From Bacteroidota bacterium (GTDB taxonomy: Bacteria; Bacteroidota; Bacteroidia; JABDFU01), in NCBI GenBank assembly GCA_013286655.1, contig JABDFG010000014.1, positions 1 to 43,693 on the forward strand: a stretch of 43,693 nt of DNA, given 5' to 3'. The position numbers were made by a program, and so were the translations under genes. Numbering within the stretch: the stretch's first letter is position 1; the number at the start of each line of letters is the position of its first letter. The notes below the pieces were generated by a model. It worked only from the letters and a program-made list of their open reading frames with translations. It did no database searches and was not told the DNA's origin. This document shows, one piece after another, positions 15,770 to 24,441 of the stretch.

Positions 15770-17845
15770 ATGAATAAACGCATCTGTAGTTCTCTTTTAA
15801 GTTTAAGTGTTGTTTGCTGTTCGTTTGTGCTTTTGGCCCAGCAAAATGTGGAATTTACCAAGGATAATTTCAAAAATGACAAAGATGGTTTAAAAGAGGC
15901 CAAACGTAATATCGGTCTGGGTGATGATTTTTTTAATCGGGGGGATATCTGGTATAAGTCGGCTATTGATCCCTACATGAAAGCATACGCATTTAATCCT
16001 GATAATGCCTTATTAAATTTTAAAATCGGGAAATCTTATTTTAATACAAGCTTTAGAACCAAATCGCTGACGTATTTGGAAAAGGCACAAAAGCTCGATC
16101 CAGCGGTTGATCCTCAACTACTGTATTATCTGGGGCGTGCTTATCATCTGAATATGCAGTGGGATAAAGCAATTGATTCTTTTAATCAATTTTTGAAACT
16201 ACTGAATGGAAATGACATAAAGGAATTGAATGCCTTGGGGGATGAGGTGAAACGGAAAATAGAAGAATGTGAAAATGGCAAGGAACTGGAAAAAAATCCC
16301 GCCCGGGTTTTTATAGATAATGTGGGACCGGAGATCAATACCAAATATCCTGATTACGGAGCTGTTATTTCGGCTGACGAATCTGTCATGATCTTTACTT
16401 CCAGGCGGGATAACACCACCGGAGGTGGAATAGCACCCGAATTAAATGAATATTTTGAAGACATTTATATTTCCAATAAAAAGGAAGGAAAATGGTCAAC
16501 AGCAGTAAATATTGGGCCTCCGATCAATACAAAAGGTCATGATGCTACAGCTGGGTTATCACCTGATGGCCAGACGCTCTATGTTTATATTGATGATCGG
16601 GGTGACGGAAACATTTATGAATGTCATTTAAAAGGAGCTAACTGGAGTAAGCCCGAAAAAATGAATAAAAATATCGATAGCGATGCCCATGAGTCCACTG
16701 CTTCTATCTCATTTGATGAAAGAACTTTGTTTTTTGTGAGCGATCGGAAGGGAGGTCTTGGAGATAAGGATATCTATTATAGTAAAAAGGATGAGAAGGG
16801 CAGATGGGGAAAAGCGGTGAATGTAGGAGCCCCGATCAATACACCTTATGGTGAAGAAGGCGTATTTATTCATCCCGATGGAAAAACGATGTATTTCAGT
16901 TCAAGAGGGCATAATAGCATGGGAGGGTATGATGTTTTTAAATCAACTTTGGTGAATGGTCAATGGACAGAGCCGGTTAATCTTGGATATCCTATCAATA
17001 CACCGGATGATGATGTGTTTTTTGTGATTTCGGCTAGTGGAAAGCATGGTTATTATGCCTCCTTTAATCCAAGTGGTTACGGAGAATTGGATAACTACAT
17101 GATCACCTTTCTTGGAGACGAAAAAATTCCCGTACTGAATACAGAAGATAATTTGCTGGCAAGTGCTGCCGAACCTATAAAGGAGCGTGTAATCGCTCCT
17201 CCTGTGGAAATAAGGTCCGCGCAGATAACCCTTTTAAAAGGGGTAGTAACAGATGAAAAGACGAATCAGCCGATCGAGGCTTCTATCGAATTAGTTGATA
17301 ACGGGAAGAATGAAGTAATTGCTAATTTCAACTCAAACAGTATATCTGGTAAATACCTTGTTTCCTTACCTTCCGGCAAAAATTATGGCATTGCAGTAAA
17401 AGCGGAAGGATATTTATTTCATTCTGAAAATGTGGATATTCCTGCTTCTGCAGCATACCAGGAAATTGTCAGGGATATTGCATTAAAAAAGTTTGATGTT
17501 GGGACGAAAATCATTCTGAATAATATTTTCTTTGATTTTGATAAAGCCACACTCCGTTCGGAATCGACGAATGAGTTGGAGCGCCTTACAAAAATGTTAA
17601 ACGATATGCCAAATCTTAAAATTGAAATATCGGGGCATACGGATAATAAAGGAAGCGCGAATTACAATCAGGTGTTATCAGAGTCGAGATCGAAGTCAGT
17701 GGTTGATTACCTGATCTCTAAGGGGATTCAGGCTGACCGGCTGGCATTCAAGGGGTATGGATTAACTCAGCCTATTGCCAGTAATGATACAGAAGAAGGT
17801 CGTCAGCAGAACCGCAGGACAGAATTTAAGATTACAAGTAAATAA
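15770..17845 (+). CDS. PorE-like TPR / PD40 propeller / OmpA_C protein, copy 2
   Basis: 691 aa, with the same layout as the copy at 12651: signal peptide (ICSSLLSLSVVCCSFVLLAQ), TPR helices, PD40 propeller (INTPYGEEGVFIHPDGKTMY), carboxypeptidase-regulatory sandwich (LLKGVVTDEKTNQPIEASIE) and OmpA domain (IFFDFDKATLRSES, ISGHTDNKG, RRTEF). More than half of aligned residues appear identical to copy 1, with runs such as GKNYGIAVKA in both, so they are tandem duplicates separated by the TPR gene. The second copy has a longer linker before the sandwich domain. Start at ATG 15770; an upstream frame from 15677 lies inside the TPR gene. mnmD follows after 6 nt. Confidence 0.88.
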   Translation: MNKRICSSLLSLSVVCCSFVLLAQQNVEFTKDNFKNDKDGLKEAKRNIGLGDDFFNRGDIWYKSAIDPYMKAYAFNPDNALLNFKIGKSYFNTSFRTKSLTYLEKAQKLDPAVDPQLLYYLGRAYHLNMQWDKAIDSFNQFLKLLNGNDIKELNALGDEVKRKIEECENGKELEKNPARVFIDNVGPEINTKYPDYGAVISADESVMIFTSRRDNTTGGGIAPELNEYFEDIYISNKKEGKWSTAVNIGPPINTKGHDATAGLSPDGQTLYVYIDDRGDGNIYECHLKGANWSKPEKMNKNIDSDAHESTASISFDERTLFFVSDRKGGLGDKDIYYSKKDEKGRWGKAVNVGAPINTPYGEEGVFIHPDGKTMYFSSRGHNSMGGYDVFKSTLVNGQWTEPVNLGYPINTPDDDVFFVISASGKHGYYASFNPSGYGELDNYMITFLGDEKIPVLNTEDNLLASAAEPIKERVIAPPVEIRSAQITLLKGVVTDEKTNQPIEASIELVDNGKNEVIANFNSNSISGKYLVSLPSGKNYGIAVKAEGYLFHSENVDIPASAAYQEIVRDIALKKFDVGTKIILNNIFFDFDKATLRSESTNELERLTKMLNDMPNLKIEISGHTDNKGSANYNQVLSESRSKSVVDYLISKGIQADRLAFKGYGLTQPIASNDTEEGRQQNRRTEFKITSK

Positions 17846-17851
17846 AGGACG

Positions 17852-18532
17852 GTGAAAGTTGAACTTGTAAAGACCGGAGATGGCTCTTCTACGTTATACT
17901 TATGTGAGCAAAACGAGCATTACCACTCTTATAATGGGGCAATAACAGAATCCAGACATATATTTATCAATGCGGGTTTAGATTATCATGTTCGTCAGGT
18001 AAATAAAAAGGAAATTAATCTCCTGGAAGTTGGAATGGGGACGGGATTGAATGTTTTTTTAACTTTTTTATATTCCAAACAACATCCCGGATTTAAGATT
18101 AATTATTTGACGCTTGAGCCGCATCCTGTTAAACAGAGCTACGTTGATCAACTGAATTATCCTGATTTTTTAAATTCTAACTGCTATTCCGATGTTTTCA
18201 CTTCGATGCATACGAGTCGATTTAATGACAAGATGAAATTTTCCCAACATTTTTTGTTTAGTAAAAGACAAGAGAAGATTCAGGACAGTGTATTTCATGA
18301 ATCATTGGATATTGTTTATTTCGACGCATTTTCTCCGCGTCTGCAGCCAGAACTTTGGACAAAGGAAATCTTTTTTAAGATTTTCGGGACATTGCAGCCG
18401 GGAGGAATTTTAGTGACGTATTGTGCAAAGGGAGAAGTGAAGAGGATATTGAAAAACACAGGTTTTTTTGTTGAAAGTATTCCCGGGCCCCCTGGAAAAC
18501 GGGAAATGATAAGAGCTTCAAAATTAGTTTAA
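17852..18532 (+). CDS. mnmD: tRNA (mnm5s2U34)-methyltransferase MnmD
   Basis: 226 aa, matching the stand-alone MnmD (Methyltransf_30) domain, the N-terminal half of MnmC in proteobacteria. The start block has DGSSTLYLCEQNEHYHSYNG. The SAM site is LLEVGMGTGLN (about 57-67), and DIVYFDAFSPRLQPELWT (about 153-170) is the substrate-side block. It methylates 5-aminomethyl-2-thiouridine in the tRNA wobble position. Start is GTG, preceded by AAAGGA about 5 nt away, one of the few plausible Shine-Dalgarno signals here. It is 6 nt after the PorE-like gene and overlaps the convergent apaG by 9 nt. Confidence 0.92.
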   Translation: MKVELVKTGDGSSTLYLCEQNEHYHSYNGAITESRHIFINAGLDYHVRQVNKKEINLLEVGMGTGLNVFLTFLYSKQHPGFKINYLTLEPHPVKQSYVDQLNYPDFLNSNCYSDVFTSMHTSRFNDKMKFSQHFLFSKRQEKIQDSVFHESLDIVYFDAFSPRLQPELWTKEIFFKIFGTLQPGGILVTYCAKGEVKRILKNTGFFVESIPGPPGKREMIRASKLV

Positions 18533-18910
18533 CCGGCGTGGTACGATCAATTCAAAACGTGGAATTTTTATATCGAACGTTTTTTTATCAATCTCCCGGA
18601 TCATCAGATACGTCCCATGCATGCTTCCCATTTCACTGCTTAGATCACAGGCAGATTCGTATTCGTAAAATTCCCCAGGCGGAATAACAGGCTGCTGGCC
18701 AACTACCCCTTCGCCTTCCACTTCACGCCGATCGCCATTGGAATCAAAAATATACCATTTTCGGCGAAGAAGCTGGACGGTAAACTCACTATTGTTTTCA
18801 ATTTTAATGATATAAGCAAAAAGGAAATAATTGAGATCAGGATTGGATTGATCCTCCAAGAGTCGCGTGATCACACTTACTTTTATCCCATGGGTTATTT
18901 GAGCAACCAT
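18524..18910 (-). CDS. apaG: ApaG protein
   Basis: 128 aa, as in the family (about 125 aa). The beta-sandwich pattern is plain: YFLFAYIIKIENNSEFTVQL, then LLRRKWYIFDSNG, VEGEGVVGQQPVIPPGEFYE and YESACDLSSEMGSMHGTY. ApaG has an FN3-like fold; older annotation calls it a Co2+/Mg2+ efflux protein, but its function is not well set. It is a single gene, with its end overlapping mnmD by 9 nt on the opposite strand. Confidence 0.93.
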   Translation of the reverse strand: MVAQITHGIKVSVITRLLEDQSNPDLNYFLFAYIIKIENNSEFTVQLLRRKWYIFDSNGDRREVEGEGVVGQQPVIPPGEFYEYESACDLSSEMGSMHGTYLMIREIDKKTFDIKIPRFELIVPRRLN

Positions 18911-18959
18911 CTTTTTGTTGTGATTTCGGTAAGGAAAGATAAATAAATTAAGTTAAATG

Positions 18960-19715
18960 TCAAATAATCCCCAGATCACTTGATTTTATCCAACCCCTGT
19001 TACCGTTGGGAATTTTAATTTCTGTCCAATTCTCATTCCTTTGCTCTATGCCGACTTTTGTTCCTTCATGTAAAACGAATAAGTCAGTTCCTTGTTCGGA
19101 AGGAGATCCCTTGATATTGACAGACAGGGAAAGTACAATGCCGTTCGTATGAGTGGAATTTCGGATGGAACTTTTTTGGGTCACAAAGAAAACAAGGAAA
19201 GAAAATAAGAAGGCAACTGTAGCCGTCCCAAAACCTATTTGTTTTAAGAGACGACGCCTGGATACAAAATAGATGAATAGTCCGAAAAAACCAAGCCAGA
19301 ATAAGACAATGCCGATCATTGATCCCGTTTTTTCCGATAAGGAGGATAAAAAACTATTCCACCAGTCTTTGATAAAAAGCTGGGGAAGAACCTCAATTTT
19401 ATCAACTAACTTTTCATTGACCAATTTCAAATTGTAATTGATGTCCTCATCAGCCGGGGAAAGTTTTTTTGCTTTTTCATAGTATAAAATAGCAAGGGCA
19501 AGTTGCCTGTTCTTATAATGGGCATTTCCAATATTATAATAGATCTCAGCAGACTCATAACCACCTGCCAGTATTTTATCGTAGTATTTAATGGACTCCA
19601 CGAATTTGTTTTTTGCATAAGCACCGTTTGCACTATCCAGGAGTGTATTATTGCTGTCCGCCATACAAACAGCCGAGAATAAGAGTAGGAGAACATTTAA
19701 AATTTTTGTTTTCAT
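18960..19715 (-). CDS. batE: BatE, aerotolerance TPR/SH3 membrane protein
   Basis: 251 aa with a signal peptide (ILNVLLLLFSAVCMA), two to three TPR units (residues about 25-100; AEIYYNIGNAHYKNRQLALA), two membrane helices (about 135-155 and 160-185; IGIVLFWLGFFGLFIYF) and a C-terminal SH3-like domain (VNIKGSPSEQGTDLFVLHEG, then GWIKSSDL). This order is BatE. It is the last gene of the bat operon, 5 nt after batD. Its role in oxidative-stress tolerance is inferred from work on the Bacteroides bat genes. Confidence 0.9.
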   Translation of the reverse strand: MKTKILNVLLLLFSAVCMADSNNTLLDSANGAYAKNKFVESIKYYDKILAGGYESAEIYYNIGNAHYKNRQLALAILYYEKAKKLSPADEDINYNLKLVNEKLVDKIEVLPQLFIKDWWNSFLSSLSEKTGSMIGIVLFWLGFFGLFIYFVSRRRLLKQIGFGTATVAFLFSFLVFFVTQKSSIRNSTHTNGIVLSLSVNIKGSPSEQGTDLFVLHEGTKVGIEQRNENWTEIKIPNGNRGWIKSSDLGII

Positions 19716-19720
19716 TTTTA

Positions 19721-21577
19721 TCAGCTTAATTGAGCTTCAATTTGTGAAATAACACGCGCCGCATCCGTATATGTACCTGATAGATCTTTTGATATGGAAG
19801 AAGGAGCGTAACGTGCAAACTCGCAATTATCCAGTACATCCGACAATTTCTGACAGGTTTCTTCACTCACATTTTTTGACCGTAAGAGGGCAGATACCCC
19901 ATCTTTAGTCAGTTCGGCAAAGGGAATTGTTAAACGGTCGCTCAGGTATCCGTATACGGCTCTGAATACTTCTTCATAAAAGGATTCTCTTTTATCCTCT
20001 TTCATATGCTTTTCCGCCAGTTCCAAACGTTTTTTTGCCATTTTATTAGCCTTCCGGCTTCGAACCAGTAAATGATCACTGTTATCTTTCAGATGTTTTC
20101 TCCGGATAAACAGGAATGCAGCAAATAACAACAATGGGCTTAATAGGCCTTCATAAAAACCGGCAGAGCCAAAGAACTCCCCGTCTTTCTTTTTTAACTG
20201 GATGTTATTTGTTTTAATGTAGCGTATATCATTTCCGACCATCGCAACATCTTTTTTCTCCATATTATACATTACAGCAGGAGATGAATTGTCTTCTTCC
20301 TTTCCTTTTTCAACAGTTATGTTAAACTCAGAGGAAGGAAGAGTAACATAGGATTTTTTATCGGAGTTGAAATAACTGAAATTAATCTGATCAATTTTAA
20401 AACTGCCCGCATGGCGTGGAATTAAAACATATTCAAAACTTTTTGTTCCCGAAACTCCGGTGGAAGTTACATTTACATTATCATTCACCTTAGGATCGTA
20501 TTTTTCAATATCGGCAGGTATATTAACTTTTAAGGCATCTATTAATTTAAGGTTTCCACTACCCGACACACTGACACTAAGATTGATCGCCTCATTCGTT
20601 TTAACTTTGTTCTTACTTAAAGTAGCCTTAAATGAAAAATTACCGACTGCACCTGAGAAGTCTTCCGGTTTGCCGGCTTCAGGTAAAGGCAATACTTCAA
20701 TTTTAACCGGTTTTGTTTTCGTTTTAACAACGATATCTTCAAATCCTCCTGTCCCGAAAAATTGATCGAAAATGTTCTGTTGTTGCTTTGATTTTTGCCG
20801 TATAATACAGGCTACCTCAAGTGGTTCTATTTCAAGTGTTCCGCTTCGTTGTGGAAAAATAAATGTTCGCTTTAACTCTGCGACATTGTAATTTACTCCA
20901 TCTATGTTTTCTGTGGAAAGTGTAATTTGTCCTTTTTGAGGTGCATCCTGAGACCAGAATCCAGTGTAGGAAGGAAATTTTACATCCTGAAAACCCCTTA
21001 GGTTAAGCCTGGAGTATATTTTATGCACTACAGTAATTTGTTCACCAAGAAATACTTTCGTTCTGTTTACGGACGTCCGGGCAAAAAGATTATCATCATT
21101 GCTGTAAGACCCCCCGGAAGGATTTGCCGGATTCCCGGAAGAATTGGGTCCAGCCGATGGGTTACCTCCGTTGGTATTATTTCCACCTTTGACTACTTCA
21201 ATAATAATGCTATTCGATTCTTTTTTTCCTGCACTGGTCGTAATGCTCGCTGGTCCCAGGGTAAACTTACCTTCTTTCCTGGAAGCTATAACATACGTCA
21301 CAGAACTGGATTGTGACATTTTCCCATTAATGATCTGTACCTGCGAGCCCTCATTCGGACCTGAATAAATGTCAAAATCTCTTAAATTGGCAGGAGGTTT
21401 GAAATTGTCGGCTCCTCCATTTGAAATGCTGAATTCAACCTGAAATGCTTCACCAACCGCAACTCTGTTTTTACTGACAGCGGCGGTAATGTTTTGTGCT
21501 GCCAGTTCGGATGCACTGAATACACTTGCGAACCAAGCAAATAAACTTATTGTACAATATTTTAGGAGTCTTTGCAT
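19721..21577 (-). CDS. batD: BatD, oxygen-tolerance protein
   Basis: 618 aa, typical of BatD. It has a signal peptide (ISLFAWFASVFSASELAAQ) and a large periplasmic part with repeated beta-sandwich domains (AVGEAFQVEFSISNGGADNF at about 40 and KVKTNEAINLSVSVSGSGNL at about 315). A Gly/Asn/Ser/Pro-rich linker lies near residues 130-160. One membrane helix sits near 470-490 (LLSPLLLFAAFLFI), then a cytoplasmic helical tail with YGYLSDRLTIPFAEL. It is 2 nt after batC and 5 nt before batE. The VWA proteins BatA and BatB are its presumed partners. Confidence 0.93.
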   Translation of the reverse strand: MQRLLKYCTISLFAWFASVFSASELAAQNITAAVSKNRVAVGEAFQVEFSISNGGADNFKPPANLRDFDIYSGPNEGSQVQIINGKMSQSSSVTYVIASRKEGKFTLGPASITTSAGKKESNSIIIEVVKGGNNTNGGNPSAGPNSSGNPANPSGGSYSNDDNLFARTSVNRTKVFLGEQITVVHKIYSRLNLRGFQDVKFPSYTGFWSQDAPQKGQITLSTENIDGVNYNVAELKRTFIFPQRSGTLEIEPLEVACIIRQKSKQQQNIFDQFFGTGGFEDIVVKTKTKPVKIEVLPLPEAGKPEDFSGAVGNFSFKATLSKNKVKTNEAINLSVSVSGSGNLKLIDALKVNIPADIEKYDPKVNDNVNVTSTGVSGTKSFEYVLIPRHAGSFKIDQINFSYFNSDKKSYVTLPSSEFNITVEKGKEEDNSSPAVMYNMEKKDVAMVGNDIRYIKTNNIQLKKKDGEFFGSAGFYEGLLSPLLLFAAFLFIRRKHLKDNSDHLLVRSRKANKMAKKRLELAEKHMKEDKRESFYEEVFRAVYGYLSDRLTIPFAELTKDGVSALLRSKNVSEETCQKLSDVLDNCEFARYAPSSISKDLSGTYTDAARVISQIEAQLS

Positions 21578-21579
21578 GT

Positions 21580-22332
21580 CTACCAGTCCTTTTCAATTTG
21601 TGTCTTTTTCCCCAGTTCCTTCTCTTTTTTTAGCTTCTCCTGCGTATTTTTTTCTTCATTATTGGAAGCATCCAGCAAACGTTTTGCGTCTTCTTTTGAT
21701 AATTGGGGCTGTTGTTGCTGATCTTGTTTTTTATCCTGTTTCTGATCTTTTTTGTCCGGATCGCTTTTATCCTTATTGTCCTTTTTATCTTTGTTTTGGT
21801 CTTTATTTTTTTTGTTTTGCTGATTTTGTTTCTGCTGTTGCTTTAACAGACTCGAGGCATAAGCAAGATTGTACCGGGTGTCCTCATCACCGGGATTGTT
21901 TTTCAAAGCTTTCTTATAGGCTTCAATACCATTGGTCAGCATTTTCTCCTTATCTGAATTAGCTGAATCATTGGACATCATTTTGGGCTGAGACCTATAG
22001 TTCTGAATATAGGAATTACCAAGGTTATGGTAGGCTTTTGCTAAAGTATCCTTGCTTACTTTCTTTGTAGTAAGTTGCTCGAACTGGTTAATAGCTTCCT
22101 TAAATTTACCTTGTTTGTAATAGGCGTCGCCAAGATTGAAGGCCCCTTTATAGGAATCCCTGTTTTTTTGTAAGGATTTCATATAGCTTTGTTCCGCGTC
22201 TGAAAATTTACCTTTTTCATAACTTTTATTTCCCTGGCGAATCGTATACGGATCATCCTGGGAAAAAGCGCAGCCTGCTATCAGAATGGCTCCAGCAGCA
22301 AACAAAAGATGATGTTTTTTCAATTTAGGCAC
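21580..22332 (-). CDS. batC: BatC, TPR protein (probable lipoprotein)
   Basis: 250 aa. N-terminus KLKKHHLLFAAGAILIAGC contains a lipobox (LIAGC), so C21 may be lipidated, although AFSQ just after could also serve signal peptidase I. TPR units lie at about 30-165 (GAFNLGDAYYKQGKFKEAIN and NPGDEDTRYNLAYA). The rest is a very charged low-complexity tail of K, Q, D and N (KDQNKDKKDNKDKS), as is usual for BatC. The start is GTG. It follows batB after 55 nt and precedes batD by 2 nt. Confidence 0.88.
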   Translation of the reverse strand: MPKLKKHHLLFAAGAILIAGCAFSQDDPYTIRQGNKSYEKGKFSDAEQSYMKSLQKNRDSYKGAFNLGDAYYKQGKFKEAINQFEQLTTKKVSKDTLAKAYHNLGNSYIQNYRSQPKMMSNDSANSDKEKMLTNGIEAYKKALKNNPGDEDTRYNLAYASSLLKQQQKQNQQNKKNKDQNKDKKDNKDKSDPDKKDQKQDKKQDQQQQPQLSKEDAKRLLDASNNEEKNTQEKLKKEKELGKKTQIEKDW

Positions 22333-22387
22333 TTTTTTTAGTGTAACCAGCTACATTACTTAACCACCTGATCCTATAACATTCCTC

Positions 22388-23431
22388 TCATTTCTTCTCC
22401 TTCTCTCCAAATAAATTTATATTCATTAGCCATCTGCTTTTTCGTTCATTTATAAACACATCAATTATCAGCAGAAGCAGAGCTGGAATAAGAAAAAGAT
22501 AATATTTATCATCATAATCACTGTACATTTTACTTTCAAAATTTTTCTTTTCAAGTTTGTTTATTTCATCAAGAATTGAATTGAGTCCTATTTCTGAATT
22601 AGAAGCATGAATATACGCTCCGTTTCCGGAGGAGGCAATTTCCTGTAACATTTCTTCATTCAGTTTGGTTACAACCGTATTTCCATCTTTGTCCTTTTTG
22701 AAACCAACCTGTGTCCCATTTTTATAGAGTGGAATAGGGGATCCATTTGTAGAGCCAAGGCCAATTGTATTTACTGTTATTCCTCTTTCCACTGCTTCCT
22801 GTGCTGCTTTTATGGCATCGTCCTCAAAATTTTCGCCATCGGTGATCACAATGATGGATTTATTTTTACCCACATCATGGCCAAATGATTCTATTGACAG
22901 ACGGATAGCGGCACCGATAGCGGTACCCTGTGTTGGAATAATATCCGTATTAATTGTTTCCAGGAATAGTTTTGCGGCAGCATAATCCGTTGTTATGGGA
23001 AGTTGAACGAAAGGTTCGCCTGCAAAAATAACAATACCTATCCGGTCTCCATCCAATTTGTCAAGTAATTTGGAAATAGCCTGTTTTGCCCTTCCCAGGC
23101 GGTTAGGTGAAAGATCTTCCGCTTTCATACTGTTGGATATGTCAAGTGCGATAATAACATCAGCCCCACTGCGTTTGACTTCCTGAAGCCTTGATCCGAC
23201 CTGGGGATCAACAATCCCAATAATTATCAGGATAAGGGTAATCAGAAGAAGGCCGAATTTCAGGTTCATTTTTGTGGAAGAAACGTCCGGCATCAATTGA
23301 CGTACGATGTCATAATCACCCAAAGAACGAATTGCATTTTTGCGCCAGCGCATCATGAATACAAAAATGATAAGCAGCACCGGTACTGCCACTAATGCAT
23401 ATAAATAGGATATGTGTTCTAATCTGAACAT
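22388..23431 (-). CDS. batB: BatB, von Willebrand factor A membrane protein
   Basis: 347 aa. Two helices at the N-terminus (YALVAVPVLLIIFVFMM and LLLITLILIIIGI), then a VWA domain with the MIDAS metal site DISNS (97-101) and a later TDGEN block, and a C-terminal helix (YYLFLIPALLLLIIDVFI) close to the end. This is the BatA/BatB topology with the VWA domain held between membrane helices. Two bases separate it from batA. BatA and BatB are paralogues. Confidence 0.93.
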   Translation of the reverse strand: MFRLEHISYLYALVAVPVLLIIFVFMMRWRKNAIRSLGDYDIVRQLMPDVSSTKMNLKFGLLLITLILIIIGIVDPQVGSRLQEVKRSGADVIIALDISNSMKAEDLSPNRLGRAKQAISKLLDKLDGDRIGIVIFAGEPFVQLPITTDYAAAKLFLETINTDIIPTQGTAIGAAIRLSIESFGHDVGKNKSIIVITDGENFEDDAIKAAQEAVERGITVNTIGLGSTNGSPIPLYKNGTQVGFKKDKDGNTVVTKLNEEMLQEIASSGNGAYIHASNSEIGLNSILDEINKLEKKNFESKMYSDYDDKYYLFLIPALLLLIIDVFINERKSRWLMNINLFGEKEKK

Positions 23432-23433
23432 GC

Positions 23434-24441
23434 CTAGGTCAAACTTCTGAAAAGGGTATTGCGAAGTAACATTTCCAATAGAAGAGCTATTCCCGCAACA
23501 AGCGCATAAGCGAAAAATTTTTCTTCTTTATTGGTAAAATTTTTCTCTTCAAATTTTGTTTTTTCGAGTTTGTCAATTTCCTGGTAAATCTGTTTTAACT
23601 TGTCATTGCCCGTCGCTCTGAAATATTTTCCTCCGGTCATAATGGCCATTTGCTGAAGCGTAGGCTCATCCACATCCACATCCACATAATCATATTCATA
23701 ACTGCCATCCGGATAGCGGGCAACGGGAGATAATGCTTTTCCACGTGTGCCGATGCCAATCGTGTAAACACGGATCCCCAGTGTTTTAGCTATATCAGCA
23801 GCTGTTAAAGGAGCAATGGATCCCATATTATTTACGCCATCCGTTAACAGGATAATGACTTTACTTTTGGCTCTGCTGTCCTTTATGCGATTGATAGCAT
23901 TGGCCAGACCCATTCCCATCGCGGTGCCATCATTGATCATTCCGGTCTTAATCCCAGCGAACAAATTTTTAATTACTGCATGATCACTGGTGAGTGGGCA
24001 TTGTGTGAAACTTTCGCCACTAAAAATAACCAATCCGATTCGATCGTTGGGCCGGTTATCAATAAAGTCCATTGCAATTTGTTTGGATGCTTCTATCCGG
24101 TTGGGTTTAAAATCCTGGGCAAGCATACTCCCCGAAATATCCATTGCGATTACAATATCGATGCCTTCCGAATGGATGTCTTTCCAGCTGGAACGTGCCT
24201 GAGGACGGGAAATTGCAATAATTAAGAAAGCGATAGCTATTGTTCGTAGAGCGAAAAGGCCATGACGTAAATACACTTTTGCAGGAACGCGTAATCCGGC
24301 AAAACCCTGCAGGGTAGAGATAGTGACTGCAGATTTATAGGTTTTGCTTTTCCAGATGTACCATGCAATAAAACAAGGTATCAAAAGAAGAAGCCAAAGC
24401 AACTCCGGATTTGCAAATTTTATGTCATTGAAATTAAACAC
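23434..24441 (-). CDS. batA: BatA, von Willebrand factor A membrane protein
   Basis: 335 aa with the same shape as batB: N-terminal helices (ELLWLLLLIPCFIAWYIW and FALRTIAIAFLIIAI), VWA domain with MIDAS DISGS (101-105) and LTDGVNNMGS, and a C-terminal helix (FFAYALVAGIALLLEMLL). The extra residues in the YPDGSYEYDYVDVDVDEPTL loop are typical of BatA. Start is GTG, overlapping the upstream gene by 8 nt. It is 2 nt before batB. Confidence 0.93.
   Translation of the reverse strand: MFNFNDIKFANPELLWLLLLIPCFIAWYIWKSKTYKSAVTISTLQGFAGLRVPAKVYLRHGLFALRTIAIAFLIIAISRPQARSSWKDIHSEGIDIVIAMDISGSMLAQDFKPNRIEASKQIAMDFIDNRPNDRIGLVIFSGESFTQCPLTSDHAVIKNLFAGIKTGMINDGTAMGMGLANAINRIKDSRAKSKVIILLTDGVNNMGSIAPLTAADIAKTLGIRVYTIGIGTRGKALSPVARYPDGSYEYDYVDVDVDEPTLQQMAIMTGGKYFRATGNDKLKQIYQEIDKLEKTKFEEKNFTNKEEKFFAYALVAGIALLLEMLLRNTLFRSLT

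Noticed and set aside
21489-21962. 157-aa open frame on the plus strand
   Set aside because: It is antisense to batD and batC, which are clearly real; its F/S/C-rich content mirrors their K/E/Q codons.
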